From an uncultured Porphyromonadaceae bacterium (GTDB lineage Bacteria > Bacteroidota > Bacteroidia > Bacteroidales > Muribaculaceae), in NCBI GenBank assembly GCA_900550395.1, contig URSD01000021.1, positions 1 to 44,270 on the forward strand: a stretch of 44,270 bases of DNA, in the 5' to 3' direction. Of this stretch, positions 33,979-43,022 are shown in pieces. Position 1 is the stretch's first letter. Every line of letters begins with the position of its first letter. Below the pieces are notes generated by a model. It was not told the DNA's origin, ran no database searches, and saw only the letters and a program-made list of their open reading frames with translations. A program made the translations under genes and the position numbers.

Positions 33979-35104
33979 TGCAATAAAATTGTCGCTTCCG
34001 CACATGGGCGGCAAAGAACTATATTGGGTAAATCAGGCTTTCGAGACCAACTGGGTAGTACCTCTGGGACCGAACGTCGACGAGTTCGAACGTCTTCTCG
34101 GCGAGTATATCGGTGCGCCGGGTCGCGTAGTTGCACTGAGCGCCGGCACGGCGGCCCTCCATCTCGGCCTTGTGATGCTCGGCGTAAAGGCCGGGGACGA
34201 GGTAATGTGCCAGTCGTTCACGTTTTCCGCGTCGGCCAATCCTATTACCTATCAGGGCGCACGTCCGGTGTTCGTAGGCAGCGAGCCAGACACATGGAAT
34301 ATGGATCCCGAGGCGCTTGACCGCGGCATTGCCGACCGCATAAAAGTGACCGGACGAAAACCGGTTGCCATCATTCCCGTTCATCTCTACGGCATGCCGG
34401 CCAAAATGGACGAGATTCTCGCGGTGGCCGCCAAATGGGATATACCGGTACTGGAGGACGCAGCCGAGGCGTTAGGCTCGGAGTACAAAGGCCGCAAGTG
34501 CGGTACATTAGGCAAATATGGCGCACTTAGCTTCAACGGCAATAAAATCATCACCACCTCGGGCGGCGGCGCGCTTGTATGTCCCGACGAAGAGAGCGCC
34601 CGACGCGTGAAGTTCTACGCCACGCAGGCTCGTGAGAACCGCCCGTACTATTATCACACAGTAATAGGCTACAACTATCGCATGAGCAACGTGTGTGCCG
34701 GTATCGGCGTGGGACAGATGGACGTTCTTCAGGAACATGTGGACCGTCGCAGAACAATCCACGACCTCTACACCTGGGCACTCGACACGGAGGGCGGACT
34801 TTCCGTACAGCAGAACCCGTCGGATAGTTTCCACAGCAATTTCTGGCTGTCGACTCTGTTGATTGACCCTGCTACCGGACACACGCCCGACGAACTGCGC
34901 CTTGCGCTCGCCGACCGAAACATCGAGAGCCGTCTGTTATGGCGCCCGATGCACATGCAGCCCGTATTCGCCGACGCTCCGTATTATGGCAACAATATCG
35001 AGGATGAACTCTTCGGTCGCGGCCTGTGTATGCCCAGCGGCTCTGTGCTTGGCGACGCCGACATAAACCGCGTTACGGAAGCCATCAAGTGCTTCATGGC
35101 ATGA
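33971..35104 (+). CDS. DegT/DnrJ/EryC1/StrS family PLP-dependent aminotransferase
   Basis: 377 residues. PLP motifs: SAGTAALHLGL (phosphate binding), SFTFSASANPITYQGARPVFV, LEDAAEALGSEYKG (Asp to the PLP nitrogen), and the Schiff-base Lys at about 192 in FNGNKIITTSGGG. Such enzymes aminate keto-sugar nucleotides for surface glycans. It sits between an acyltransferase and a HAD phosphatase with overlapping ends, which suggests a nucleotide sugar made and then acylated. The product sugar is unknown. Confidence 0.93.
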   Translation: MDNAIKLSLPHMGGKELYWVNQAFETNWVVPLGPNVDEFERLLGEYIGAPGRVVALSAGTAALHLGLVMLGVKAGDEVMCQSFTFSASANPITYQGARPVFVGSEPDTWNMDPEALDRGIADRIKVTGRKPVAIIPVHLYGMPAKMDEILAVAAKWDIPVLEDAAEALGSEYKGRKCGTLGKYGALSFNGNKIITTSGGGALVCPDEESARRVKFYATQARENRPYYYHTVIGYNYRMSNVCAGIGVGQMDVLQEHVDRRRTIHDLYTWALDTEGGLSVQQNPSDSFHSNFWLSTLLIDPATGHTPDELRLALADRNIESRLLWRPMHMQPVFADAPYYGNNIEDELFGRGLCMPSGSVLGDADINRVTEAIKCFMA

Positions 35105-35784
35105 ACGGAACGCCCGCCGTACTCTTCGACCTCGACGACACGCTGTTCTCCGAACGCGACTTTCTCCACTCGGGATGGCATGCGGTCGCACACGAGGCCG
35201 AAAAACGTGGGTTTATGGATGCCGGCAAGGCTTATGAACTGATGGAAAAGGCGCCCGATGCGTTTGACGCTCTCCATGAAGCTTATCCGGAGTTTTCGAT
35301 TGACGATATGCTGGAGGTCTATCGCAATCATATGCCCGACATACATCTGAAACCGGGAGCACGACAAACCGTCATGCAACTGCGTGACGTCGGTGTTCCT
35401 GTCGGCATAATTACGGACGGACGTTCTATATCGCAGCGCAATAAAATCAAGGCTCTCGGGCTCGACACTATTGTGGATTATATAGGAATTAGCGAGGAAA
35501 CCGGAGCCGACAAACATCAGGCGCAGACCTTCCTGCATGCCGAGGAACATCTTGGGAAGCATCGGCCGTACATTTACATAGGCGACAATCCGGCGAAAGA
35601 TTTCGCGCAGCCCAACAGTCTGGGCTGGCACACCGTGATGTTGCGGGAGTCGTCGCTCGGAATAAACATTCATCCTCAGACTTTTGCCGGTCTGGAGGCT
35701 GATTGCCGCCCGGATTTCATCATCAACGACCTGCCGGAAGTGATACGTATATATTCAAGAATCGCAACGTCCGCGCGGCCTTGA
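35101..35784 (+). CDS. HAD family hydrolase
   Basis: 227 residues from ATG 35101, which overlaps the aminotransferase stop (ATGA); an upstream in-frame start at 35026 is inside the aminotransferase and not preferred. Motif I is DLDDT (10-14). Motif II is IITDGRS. The Lys motif is near GADKHQAQTFLHAEEHL, and motif IV is YIGDNPAKDF. A helical cap lies at about 20-80. It is likely a sugar-phosphate or nucleotide phosphatase serving the same pathway as its two neighbours. Confidence 0.88.
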   Translation: MNGTPAVLFDLDDTLFSERDFLHSGWHAVAHEAEKRGFMDAGKAYELMEKAPDAFDALHEAYPEFSIDDMLEVYRNHMPDIHLKPGARQTVMQLRDVGVPVGIITDGRSISQRNKIKALGLDTIVDYIGISEETGADKHQAQTFLHAEEHLGKHRPYIYIGDNPAKDFAQPNSLGWHTVMLRESSLGINIHPQTFAGLEADCRPDFIINDLPEVIRIYSRIATSARP

Positions 35785-35868
35785 CAGAGTCTGTGGCGGT
35801 CATTGTCGCGCTCTTCGCTAACAAAGAGAAAAATCGTTAAAAGAGCTGCCGGCACGGGAATTTTTTCG

Positions 35869-35876
35869 TAACTTTG
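35869..35876 (+). promoter_or_regulatory. -7 promoter box (TAACTTTG) for dnaE
   Basis: An exact TAnnTTTG match 22 bases before ATG 35899; a CTG 20 bases upstream (35846-35848) is one mismatch from the -33 TTG. The 114-base gap after the HAD gene holds no other feature I can support. Confidence 0.6.
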
Positions 35877-35898
35877 GGAGCAAAATACCCCACATCGC

Positions 35899-38800
35899 AT
35901 GACTCCATTCATTCATCTGCACGTACACACCCAATATTCAGTTCTCGACGGCCAATCGTCGATTTCAAGCCTCGTCGACAAAGCGATGGCCGACGGCATG
36001 CCCGCCGTGGCTATAACCGACCACGGCACGATGTACGGCATCAAGGAGTTTCTCAACTATGTAGCCAAAAAGAACGGTAAGATAAAGGACTCTATCAAAG
36101 AGGCTGAAAAGACCGCCGCAAAGGCCCGCGAGGACGGGGATGAAAATGCAGCCAAAGAAGCCGAGGCACAGATAGCTGTCCTTAAAGGAAAAATATTCAA
36201 GCCTATTGTGGGCTGCGAGGTCTACGTGGCGCAGCAGGACCTGCACATCCACGTAGACAAGCGCGACACGGGCCGCCATCTCATCCTCCTTGCTAAAAAC
36301 GAGAAAGGCTATCACAATCTTATAAAGATAGTCAGTCAGGCATGGACCGAAGGACAGTATTCGCATCCTCGCACCGACAAGCAGGCCATAGCCGCCCATC
36401 GTGAGGGCATAATAGTATGTTCTGCATGTCTCGGCGGCGAGCTGCCCAAACTGCTTACGGCCGGCGACCTGGAAGGCGCCGACAAGTGCGTGGCATGGTG
36501 GAAGGAAACTTTCGGCGACGACTACTACATCGAGCTTCAGAGGCATAAGGCAACAGTGCCGAGAGCCAATCATGAGGCTTATGAGCTGCAACGGCGCATT
36601 GAGCCGCAACTGATAGAGCTCGCACGCAAATACAACGTGAAGATTGTCGCCACCAACGACTCCCACTTCACTAATGAAGAAGATGCCGAGGCCCACGACC
36701 GGCTCATATGCCTGAGCACCGGCAAAATGCTCGACGACCCGGACCGCATGCTGTATTCCAAGCAGGAGTGGTTCAAGACACAGGCCGAGATGAACCGCGT
36801 GTTCTCCGACTTGCCGGAAGCGCTTGCCACCACGATGGAGATTTACGACAAAATCGAGACCTACTCCATCGACCACGCTCCCATCATGCCGAATTTCGCC
36901 ATTCCGGAAAGCTTCGGCACGGAGGCCGAGTACAGAAGCCGCATCACAGAGCAGGAACTCTTCGACGAGTTCACACGCGATGAGAACGGCAACGTAATAA
37001 TGAGTCAGGAAGATGCCGAGGCGAAAATACGCAAACTCGGAGGCTACGACAAACTGTACCGCATAAAATTTGAAGCGGACTATCTGGAGAAACTGGCCTA
37101 CGACGGCGCCGCAAAGCGCTACAAGATGCCCCTCGAGCCGGAGGTGAATGAACGCATCAAGTTCGAGCTTCACATCATGAAGACGATGGGCTTCCCGGGC
37201 TACTTCCTCATCGTTCAGGACTTCATACAGGCCGGCCGCGAGAAACTGGGAGTCAAAATCGGCCCCGGACGTGGTTCTGCCGCCGGTTCTGTCGTGGCAT
37301 ATTGCCTCGGAATCACGCAGATCGACCCGCTGAAGTACGACCTGCTGTTCGAGCGTTTCCTCAATCCCGACCGTATATCCCTACCCGATATCGACGTGGA
37401 CTTCGACGATGACGGCCGCGAGGAAGTGCTGCACTATGTGACCGAAAAATACGGCGCGGAAAAAGTGGCCCATATCATCACATACGGCACTATGGCCGCG
37501 AAGTCGGCCCTCAAGGATGTGGCGCGTGTGGTTCAGTTGCCTCTGCCGGAGAGCAACCGCATAGCCGGACTCGTACCGAAGCGCATGCCGGAGGTCAACG
37601 GAAAGGAACTCAAGACCACGCTGAAGAACTGCTACGAGCACGTCGAGGAATTCAAGGCCGAACTGCACAATCCAAACAAGCTGGTGCAGGATACGCTTAA
37701 ATACGCGCTCGCGCTTGAAGGCAACGTACGCAACACTGGCGTCCATGCCTGCGGCGTCATCATCTGCCGCGACGATGTCACCGACTGGGTACCCGTCAGC
37801 ACCGCCGTCGACAAAAAGGACGGCCGCGTGCTCGTAACGCAGTACGAGGGCAGCGTCATCGAGGAGACCGGACTTATAAAGATGGACTTCCTGGGGCTCA
37901 AGACGCTGTCGATTATCAAGGAAGCGATTGCCAACATAAAGCAGACGCGTGGCATCGATCTCGACATCGACTCAATACCTATCGACGACCCCAAAACCTA
38001 TCAGCTGTACTGCGCCGGACGCACCATCGGCACGTTCCAGTTCGAGTCGGCCGGTATGCAGAAATATCTCCGCGAGCTTCAGCCCTCCACTTTCGAGGAC
38101 CTCATAGCCATGAATGCCCTGTACCGTCCGGGACCCATGCAGTACATCCCCGACTTCATCAAGCGCAAGCACGGCGAGGAAAAGATCGTCTACGATATCC
38201 CGGAGATGGAGAAATACCTTAAGGATACCTACGGCGTCACCGTCTATCAGGAGCAGGTCATGCTGCTGAGCCGTCTGCTCGCCGGCTTCACCCGAGGCCA
38301 GAGCGACACCCTGCGCAAAGCTATGGGTAAAAAGCTAATATCCAAGATGGAAGCCCTGAAAGAGGTATTCTTCAAAGGAGGACAGGAACGCGGCCACGAC
38401 GTGAAGGTACTCGACAAGATATGGGAGGACTGGAAGCAGTTCGCCTCCTATGCCTTCAATAAGAGCCATGCCACGTGCTACAGCTGGGTGGCTTTCCAGA
38501 CGGCATATCTCAAGGCCAACTATCCCTCGGAGTACATGGCCGCCGTGCTCAGCCGCAACCTCAACGACATCAACAAGCTCAAGGGCTTCATGGACGAATG
38601 CAAGGCCATGAAGATAAACGTTCTCGGCCCGGACATCAACGAATCGCGCACAAGCTTCAGCGTCAACGCCAACGGCGACATCCGCTTCGGACTGATGGCT
38701 ATAAAAGGCGTGGGCGAGAACGTAGCCAAGGCCATCATCGCCGAGCGCGACAGCAACGGCCCGTACTCCGACATATTCGAGGTGATGGAACGTGTGCCTT

Positions 38801-39723
38801 CAGGCAATATCAACCGCAAGACTCTCGAGAATCTCGCGCTGGCGGGCACGTTCGACCGCTTCGAGGAAATCCAGCGCGAGGACTTCTTCCTCGAGACATC
38901 GAGAGGAGGCACTTTCGGCGACACACTGATACGCTACGGACAGCAGACCCAGAACTCACGCCAGGAGCAGCAGGCGTCGCTCTTCGGCGACGACGACGAG
39001 GTAGTCAACGCCGCAAGCCGGCCTACTATCCAGCATGCCGCACCCTGGACCAACGTAATGCGCCTTGAGAAAGAACGCGACCTCATAGGCATTTTCATAT
39101 CCGGCAATCCGCTGGACCCCTATTTCGTGGAACTGAACCATGGCGTCAGCTGCACACTGGCGCAGCGCGAGGAACTGACACCTGCCGAAGGACTCGAAAT
39201 CACCTTCGGAGGCATGGTAATCGAAAACACGGCCAAGACCACTCGCAAGGGCGAACCCATGCAGATAGTCAAAATAGAGGACTTCTCGGGTACGACGGAG
39301 ATAATACTGTTCGGACGTAACATCCATGCTTTCGGCGCCCTGTGTATGGTCGGCTCGCCGATTCTCGTGCGAGGCATTTATACGGCCGGACGTTTCGGCG
39401 GCGAGATACGGTTCCGCCTCGACTCCATCACCCCGCTTGACGATGTGCGCGGACAGCTCGTCGACGGCGTGATTCTGAAAATGGCCGACGACGGCATGAA
39501 CCTGCAGTCGGCATCCATCATCAACGACATCATCCACAACGGCGAGAGCGAGCATGAGAAGGACGAACGCATCACGATGGGCTCACTGTCGTTCGACATT
39601 TATTCTCCGCGCTACAACCGCAAGATACGCATGCGCTCGGGTAAGCGGTTCCCCATCACACGCTCGAGCCTTCAGGCTCTTGAAGCCAACGATATTGAAT
39701 ACGAAATACACAAAATAAAATAA
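35899..39723 (+). CDS. dnaE: DNA polymerase III subunit alpha
   Basis: 1274 residues, about 110 longer than the E. coli enzyme. The PHP domain starts at once (HLHVHTQYSVLDG, 6-18; ITDHGTMYG, 39-47). A Lys/Glu/Ala-rich helical insertion fills about 58-98. The polymerase palm has PDIDVDFDDD (about 496-505) with the catalytic Asp pair, after GPGRGSAAGS. The fingers, the HhH region (GLMAIKGVGENVAKAI) and an OB domain (ITFGGMVIE to EIRFRLDSITPLDD) follow. It is the replicative polymerase. It has its own promoter and ends 13 bases before trxA. Confidence 0.97.
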   Translation: MTPFIHLHVHTQYSVLDGQSSISSLVDKAMADGMPAVAITDHGTMYGIKEFLNYVAKKNGKIKDSIKEAEKTAAKAREDGDENAAKEAEAQIAVLKGKIFKPIVGCEVYVAQQDLHIHVDKRDTGRHLILLAKNEKGYHNLIKIVSQAWTEGQYSHPRTDKQAIAAHREGIIVCSACLGGELPKLLTAGDLEGADKCVAWWKETFGDDYYIELQRHKATVPRANHEAYELQRRIEPQLIELARKYNVKIVATNDSHFTNEEDAEAHDRLICLSTGKMLDDPDRMLYSKQEWFKTQAEMNRVFSDLPEALATTMEIYDKIETYSIDHAPIMPNFAIPESFGTEAEYRSRITEQELFDEFTRDENGNVIMSQEDAEAKIRKLGGYDKLYRIKFEADYLEKLAYDGAAKRYKMPLEPEVNERIKFELHIMKTMGFPGYFLIVQDFIQAGREKLGVKIGPGRGSAAGSVVAYCLGITQIDPLKYDLLFERFLNPDRISLPDIDVDFDDDGREEVLHYVTEKYGAEKVAHIITYGTMAAKSALKDVARVVQLPLPESNRIAGLVPKRMPEVNGKELKTTLKNCYEHVEEFKAELHNPNKLVQDTLKYALALEGNVRNTGVHACGVIICRDDVTDWVPVSTAVDKKDGRVLVTQYEGSVIEETGLIKMDFLGLKTLSIIKEAIANIKQTRGIDLDIDSIPIDDPKTYQLYCAGRTIGTFQFESAGMQKYLRELQPSTFEDLIAMNALYRPGPMQYIPDFIKRKHGEEKIVYDIPEMEKYLKDTYGVTVYQEQVMLLSRLLAGFTRGQSDTLRKAMGKKLISKMEALKEVFFKGGQERGHDVKVLDKIWEDWKQFASYAFNKSHATCYSWVAFQTAYLKANYPSEYMAAVLSRNLNDINKLKGFMDECKAMKINVLGPDINESRTSFSVNANGDIRFGLMAIKGVGENVAKAIIAERDSNGPYSDIFEVMERVPSGNINRKTLENLALAGTFDRFEEIQREDFFLETSRGGTFGDTLIRYGQQTQNSRQEQQASLFGDDDEVVNAASRPTIQHAAPWTNVMRLEKERDLIGIFISGNPLDPYFVELNHGVSCTLAQREELTPAEGLEITFGGMVIENTAKTTRKGEPMQIVKIEDFSGTTEIILFGRNIHAFGALCMVGSPILVRGIYTAGRFGGEIRFRLDSITPLDDVRGQLVDGVILKMADDGMNLQSASIINDIIHNGESEHEKDERITMGSLSFDIYSPRYNRKIRMRSGKRFPITRSSLQALEANDIEYEIHKIK

Positions 39724-39736
39724 AATAAACTATACT

Positions 39737-40060
39737 ATGGCACAAGAATTTACCGACGAAAACGTACACGACATCATAGCCTCGGGACAGCCCGTGGTAG
39801 TAGACTTCTGGGCCACATGGTGTGGCCCGTGCGTGGCAATGGCTCCGGTCATCGACCGCATAGCGCAGGACTACGAGGGCCGTGTCCTCGTGGGAAAATA
39901 TAACATGGACGAGCAGAACGACCTGGCTGTGGAGTGCCGCGTCATGGCGCTCCCCACGATTCTCTTCTTCAAGGACGGAAAGAAAACCTCGATTCGACTT
40001 GCCGGCTCACAGACTTACGAAGCCATCAAAGAGAAAGTCGACCAGCTTCTTGCCTTATGA
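39737..40060 (+). CDS. trxA: Thioredoxin
   Basis: 107 residues, the classical single-domain thioredoxin. The active site is WATWCGPCVAMAPVI; the cis-Pro loop is MALPTILFFKDGKK. No signal peptide, so it is cytoplasmic. It overlaps the next gene by 4 bases. Confidence 0.97.
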   Translation: MAQEFTDENVHDIIASGQPVVVDFWATWCGPCVAMAPVIDRIAQDYEGRVLVGKYNMDEQNDLAVECRVMALPTILFFKDGKKTSIRLAGSQTYEAIKEKVDQLLAL

Positions 40061-40956
40061 TGCTGCCCAAGCTACTGACAGTTGCCGTGGCAGCGGCTCT
40101 GACTCTGCCGGCAGCGGCGCAGACAACCGCCGAAGACCACCATCTTTTCCCCTATCCGCAGCCGCCGGAAGGACTCACCATCCTGCGTGAGCGATGCAAC
40201 TTCCTCGTCTACCACTTCTGGGACCGCGCCGACATGAAGAAGGTGTTCAACCAGCCGGAAGGCCTCAGCCAGGCGTTCGGCGACTGGATGTCGTTCATGC
40301 CATACTGCGCCCCGGACACGGCACGCATGGCCATCAAGACGCTGATTGCCAACGTCGGCAAGGACGGCCGCAAACTGATGACCACCGCCGACCTTGCCGA
40401 ACGCTGGGTGTTCGGCGACAGTGCGGATTTCGTCAGCGAGGAGCTTTACCTGCCGTTTGCCGCCGCAGCAGCCACGAGTAAAAAGATTCCGGAGGCCGAC
40501 CGCAAGCGCTTCGCCCGCGACCTCAGAAGAATCAACTCCACCGCCATCGGCCAGACACTTCCGGGCATCACCTATATCGCTCCGGACGGAACATCTGCCA
40601 TCTTCGACGCCGACACTGTGGCAGCTATGGTTGTAGTCGCAACTCCCGGCGACACCGAGAGCACTACCGCGGCCATACGCTTCAGCAGCGACCCCTCCAC
40701 CCGCAGTCTTGTCAACGCAGGCGAACTGCGCATAGCCTGGTTCTTCACCGGCGAGCAGAACGACACCACCCGTGAGGCGCTCGAGAAGCTGCCTGCCGAA
40801 TGGACCCGTGGCGTGCTGCCCGACGCCGAGGAGTATTTCAAGCTGCGCATGTCTCCTGCCGTATTCCTCATGGACGATAAGCATAGGATTATTCTCAAGG
40901 ACCGCCCCTACACCACGGCCCTTCAGGCATTCACCATAATGGCGTCCGGAAAATGA
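40057..40956 (+). CDS. DUF5106 domain-containing exported protein (thioredoxin-like)
   Basis: 299 residues from ATG 40057 (a second ATG follows directly). Signal peptide about 1-21 (MMLPKLLTVAVAAALTLPAAAQ). The mature N-terminal half (ERCNFLVYHFWDRADMKKVFNQ) matches DUF5106. The C-terminal half has a thioredoxin-like outline (TRGVLPDAEEYFKLRMSPAVFLMDDKHRIILKD) with a cis-Pro-type MSPAVFL but no CxxC. It is a periplasmic or lipid-free exported protein of unknown role, locked between trxA and mnmA by overlapping ends. Confidence 0.85.
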   Translation: MMLPKLLTVAVAAALTLPAAAQTTAEDHHLFPYPQPPEGLTILRERCNFLVYHFWDRADMKKVFNQPEGLSQAFGDWMSFMPYCAPDTARMAIKTLIANVGKDGRKLMTTADLAERWVFGDSADFVSEELYLPFAAAAATSKKIPEADRKRFARDLRRINSTAIGQTLPGITYIAPDGTSAIFDADTVAAMVVVATPGDTESTTAAIRFSSDPSTRSLVNAGELRIAWFFTGEQNDTTREALEKLPAEWTRGVLPDAEEYFKLRMSPAVFLMDDKHRIILKDRPYTTALQAFTIMASGK

Positions 40957-42035
40957 ATATAGCGGTACTCATATCGGGGGGCGTCGACAGCGCTATCGCC
41001 GTACACCGTCTGCTTGAACAGGGCCACACGCTGCATCTGTTCTACATCCGCATCGACGGTGAGAATGGCGACTGCTCGGCCGAAGAGGACATAGAGATGT
41101 GCAGCTTCATAGCGCGACGCTATGGGCTGCCTTTCGATGTGGTCTCGCTCAACGATGAATACTGGGAGAACGTGATGCAATATGCGCTCGACACCGTGCG
41201 CCGCGGACTCACGCCCAACCCTGACATCATGTGCAACCGCATCATCAAGTTCGGCTACTTCGAGCAGCGCTGGGGCCACGCGTTCGACCGCACGGCCACG
41301 GGGCATTACGCCACCACGGTGGAGCGCGACGGCGAGGTGTGGCTCGGCACGGCCGTCGATCCGGTAAAGGATCAGACCGACTTCCTCGCCCGCATTACCT
41401 ACGACCAGCTGCGCCACCTCGTGTTCCCGGTCGGCGAGCTTCCCAAGAGCCGCGTCCGCGAACTCGCCATTGAGTGCCGCATGCCCAACGCCTACCGCAA
41501 GGACTCGCAGGGCATATGCTTCCTCGGTAAAATCAACTACAACGACTTCATACGCCGCCATCTCGGCGAACGTCCGGGTCCGATTGTCGAGCTTGAGACG
41601 GGCCGCAAGCTCGGCGAGCACCGCGGCTACTGGTTCCACACCATAGGCCAGCGCAAGGGTCTCGGCCTCAGCGGCGGACCCTGGTACGTGGTACGCAAGA
41701 ATATCCACGACAACGTCATTTACGTTTCGCAGGGCTACGGCACCGACAAGCAGTACGGCGACACACTGCACCTCACCGAGATGCACTTCATCACACGCGA
41801 CCCGTGGCCCGGCAGCTGCGATGCCGTGGAGGTGAGTTTCAAAAACCGCCACGCGCCGGCTTTCACGCCTGGACTGCTCACACGCACACCCGATGCCGGG
41901 GGCGGCGAGTATGTGCTCAAAAGCCTTGAACCGGTCCAGGGCATAGCTCCGGGACAGTTTGCTGTAATCTACGACCGCGACCACCGCCTCTGCTTCGGCT
42001 CCGGCATAATCACGGGACCGGCAGTTCAACTCTGA
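40953..42035 (+). CDS. mnmA: tRNA-specific 2-thiouridylase MnmA
   Basis: 360 residues. The ATP PP-loop is SGGVDSAIA (8-16). The catalytic Cys pair is Cys94 (NPDIMCNRIIKF) and Cys189 (KDSQGICFLGK), at the spacing known from E. coli MnmA. The tRNA-binding and C-terminal barrel domains are complete (HRGYWFHTIGQRKGLGLSGGPWYVV). It places the 2-thio group on wobble U34 of tRNAs for Lys, Glu and Gln. Start overlaps the DUF5106 stop (ATGA). Confidence 0.95.
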   Translation: MNIAVLISGGVDSAIAVHRLLEQGHTLHLFYIRIDGENGDCSAEEDIEMCSFIARRYGLPFDVVSLNDEYWENVMQYALDTVRRGLTPNPDIMCNRIIKFGYFEQRWGHAFDRTATGHYATTVERDGEVWLGTAVDPVKDQTDFLARITYDQLRHLVFPVGELPKSRVRELAIECRMPNAYRKDSQGICFLGKINYNDFIRRHLGERPGPIVELETGRKLGEHRGYWFHTIGQRKGLGLSGGPWYVVRKNIHDNVIYVSQGYGTDKQYGDTLHLTEMHFITRDPWPGSCDAVEVSFKNRHAPAFTPGLLTRTPDAGGGEYVLKSLEPVQGIAPGQFAVIYDRDHRLCFGSGIITGPAVQL

Positions 42036-42039
42036 CACC

Positions 42040-42639
42040 ATGGACAACGAGAACCGGAACCTCATTCCCCTGCGCGTGATGGGGCTAAGCTACAACCAGT
42101 TGCAGAACGGAGCCTACGCGCTGCTGCTCGCACAGGTCGACGGTCCCTACCGCATCCCCGTAGTTATAGGCGCACCCGAGGCACAGTCCATAGCCATAGC
42201 GCTGGAAGGCATCATCACGCCGCGCCCCCTGACCCACGACCTGTTCAACACCTTTGCCCAGGCTTTCGGAGTGAAGCTCACCCGCGTATTCATCTACCGC
42301 TTTGAGGACGGCATATTCAGCGCAGAACTGAGCTTCAGCGACGGAGAACGCACCATAAGCCTCGACGCCCGCACTTCCGACGCCATCGCCCTCGCCATTC
42401 GCACCCACGCGCCCATCTTCACCACGCAGGAAATTCTTTTCGAAACCGGCTTTATTATCGCCGACGCTGAGGAGCAGGCATCAGGCGAGGATGCCGTTGA
42501 CGACTCTAACGGCGACGAGGAAAAAGAGCCGAGCATCGCCGAACTCGAAGCTCGCCTGCAGGAACTTATCGACAATGACGAGTACGAGGAAGCCGCCCGC
42601 GTGAGCAAACTCATTCAGCAGCGGAAATCCCGGAGCTGA
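42040..42639 (+). CDS. Bifunctional nuclease (DUF151) family protein with C-terminal UVR motif
   Basis: 199 residues. The DUF151 domain spans about 10-140 (LLLAQVDGPYRIPVVIGAPEAQSIAIALEG, PLTHDLF, ARTSDAIALAIR). An acidic linker (about 145-165) leads to a UvrB/UvrC-type motif at about 166-196 (IAELEARLQELIDNDEYEEAARVSKLI). DUF151 proteins have been described as nucleases; here the UVR helix pair suggests a protein contact. The last 25 bases overlap the convergent gene. Confidence 0.92.
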   Translation: MDNENRNLIPLRVMGLSYNQLQNGAYALLLAQVDGPYRIPVVIGAPEAQSIAIALEGIITPRPLTHDLFNTFAQAFGVKLTRVFIYRFEDGIFSAELSFSDGERTISLDARTSDAIALAIRTHAPIFTTQEILFETGFIIADAEEQASGEDAVDDSNGDEEKEPSIAELEARLQELIDNDEYEEAARVSKLIQQRKSRS

Positions 42640-43022
42640 GCTTTTGGCTTAATAAGCGACAGCGACACCTCGTAGGTATTGAGTGCCGTCAGCACGGAAG
42701 TGCCGCCTATCGCAATCCACGCAATGATCGTGAAATTGTCGGCCAGAGCGTTCAGCATCGAATCGCCCGGCAGCGTCAGTTGCCAGGCGGCGACTGCACG
42801 GCTCAGATAGGGCAACGCCAGGGAAAACAACATCCCGACAATAAAGCCGAGAACAGCAGCCAGAACGACGGCTTTCTTGTTCCTCGACCTTACTTCGGCC
42901 GCATGTTGCTTCAGAATCTCGACCGAGTTCAGGCTCCGTTCGAGTTTGCTCATGAACTGAAAGTCGGACGAAAGTTCCGGCTCGAAGTTTGTAAGCATTG
43001 ATTTCAATTTATCGTCTTCCAT
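42615..43022 (-). CDS. Small two-helix membrane protein, possible anti-sigma partner
   Basis: 135 residues. An N-terminal cytoplasmic part (1-48, MEDDKLKSMLTNFEPELSS then a helix with SKLERSLNSVEILKQHAAEV) is followed by two hydrophobic segments (about 50-72 and 93-115). The start overlaps the ECF sigma gene by 14 bases, a position usual for anti-sigma factors, but no zinc HxxxCxxC motif or FecR-type domain is seen. The anti-sigma role is an inference from position and topology. Convergent with and overlapping the DUF151 gene. Confidence 0.7.
   Translation of the reverse strand: MEDDKLKSMLTNFEPELSSDFQFMSKLERSLNSVEILKQHAAEVRSRNKKAVVLAAVLGFIVGMLFSLALPYLSRAVAAWQLTLPGDSMLNALADNFTIIAWIAIGGTSVLTALNTYEVSLSLIKPKAQLRDFRC

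Noticed and set aside
33971..35784. Capsular polysaccharide locus
   Set aside because: Only one aminotransferase, one acyltransferase and one HAD enzyme are present; no glycosyltransferase, flippase, polymerase or UpxY/Z regulators are nearby.
40923..42065. Minus-strand frame of 380 codons opposite mnmA
   Set aside because: Antisense shadow of a conserved gene with both catalytic Cys; no motif seen.
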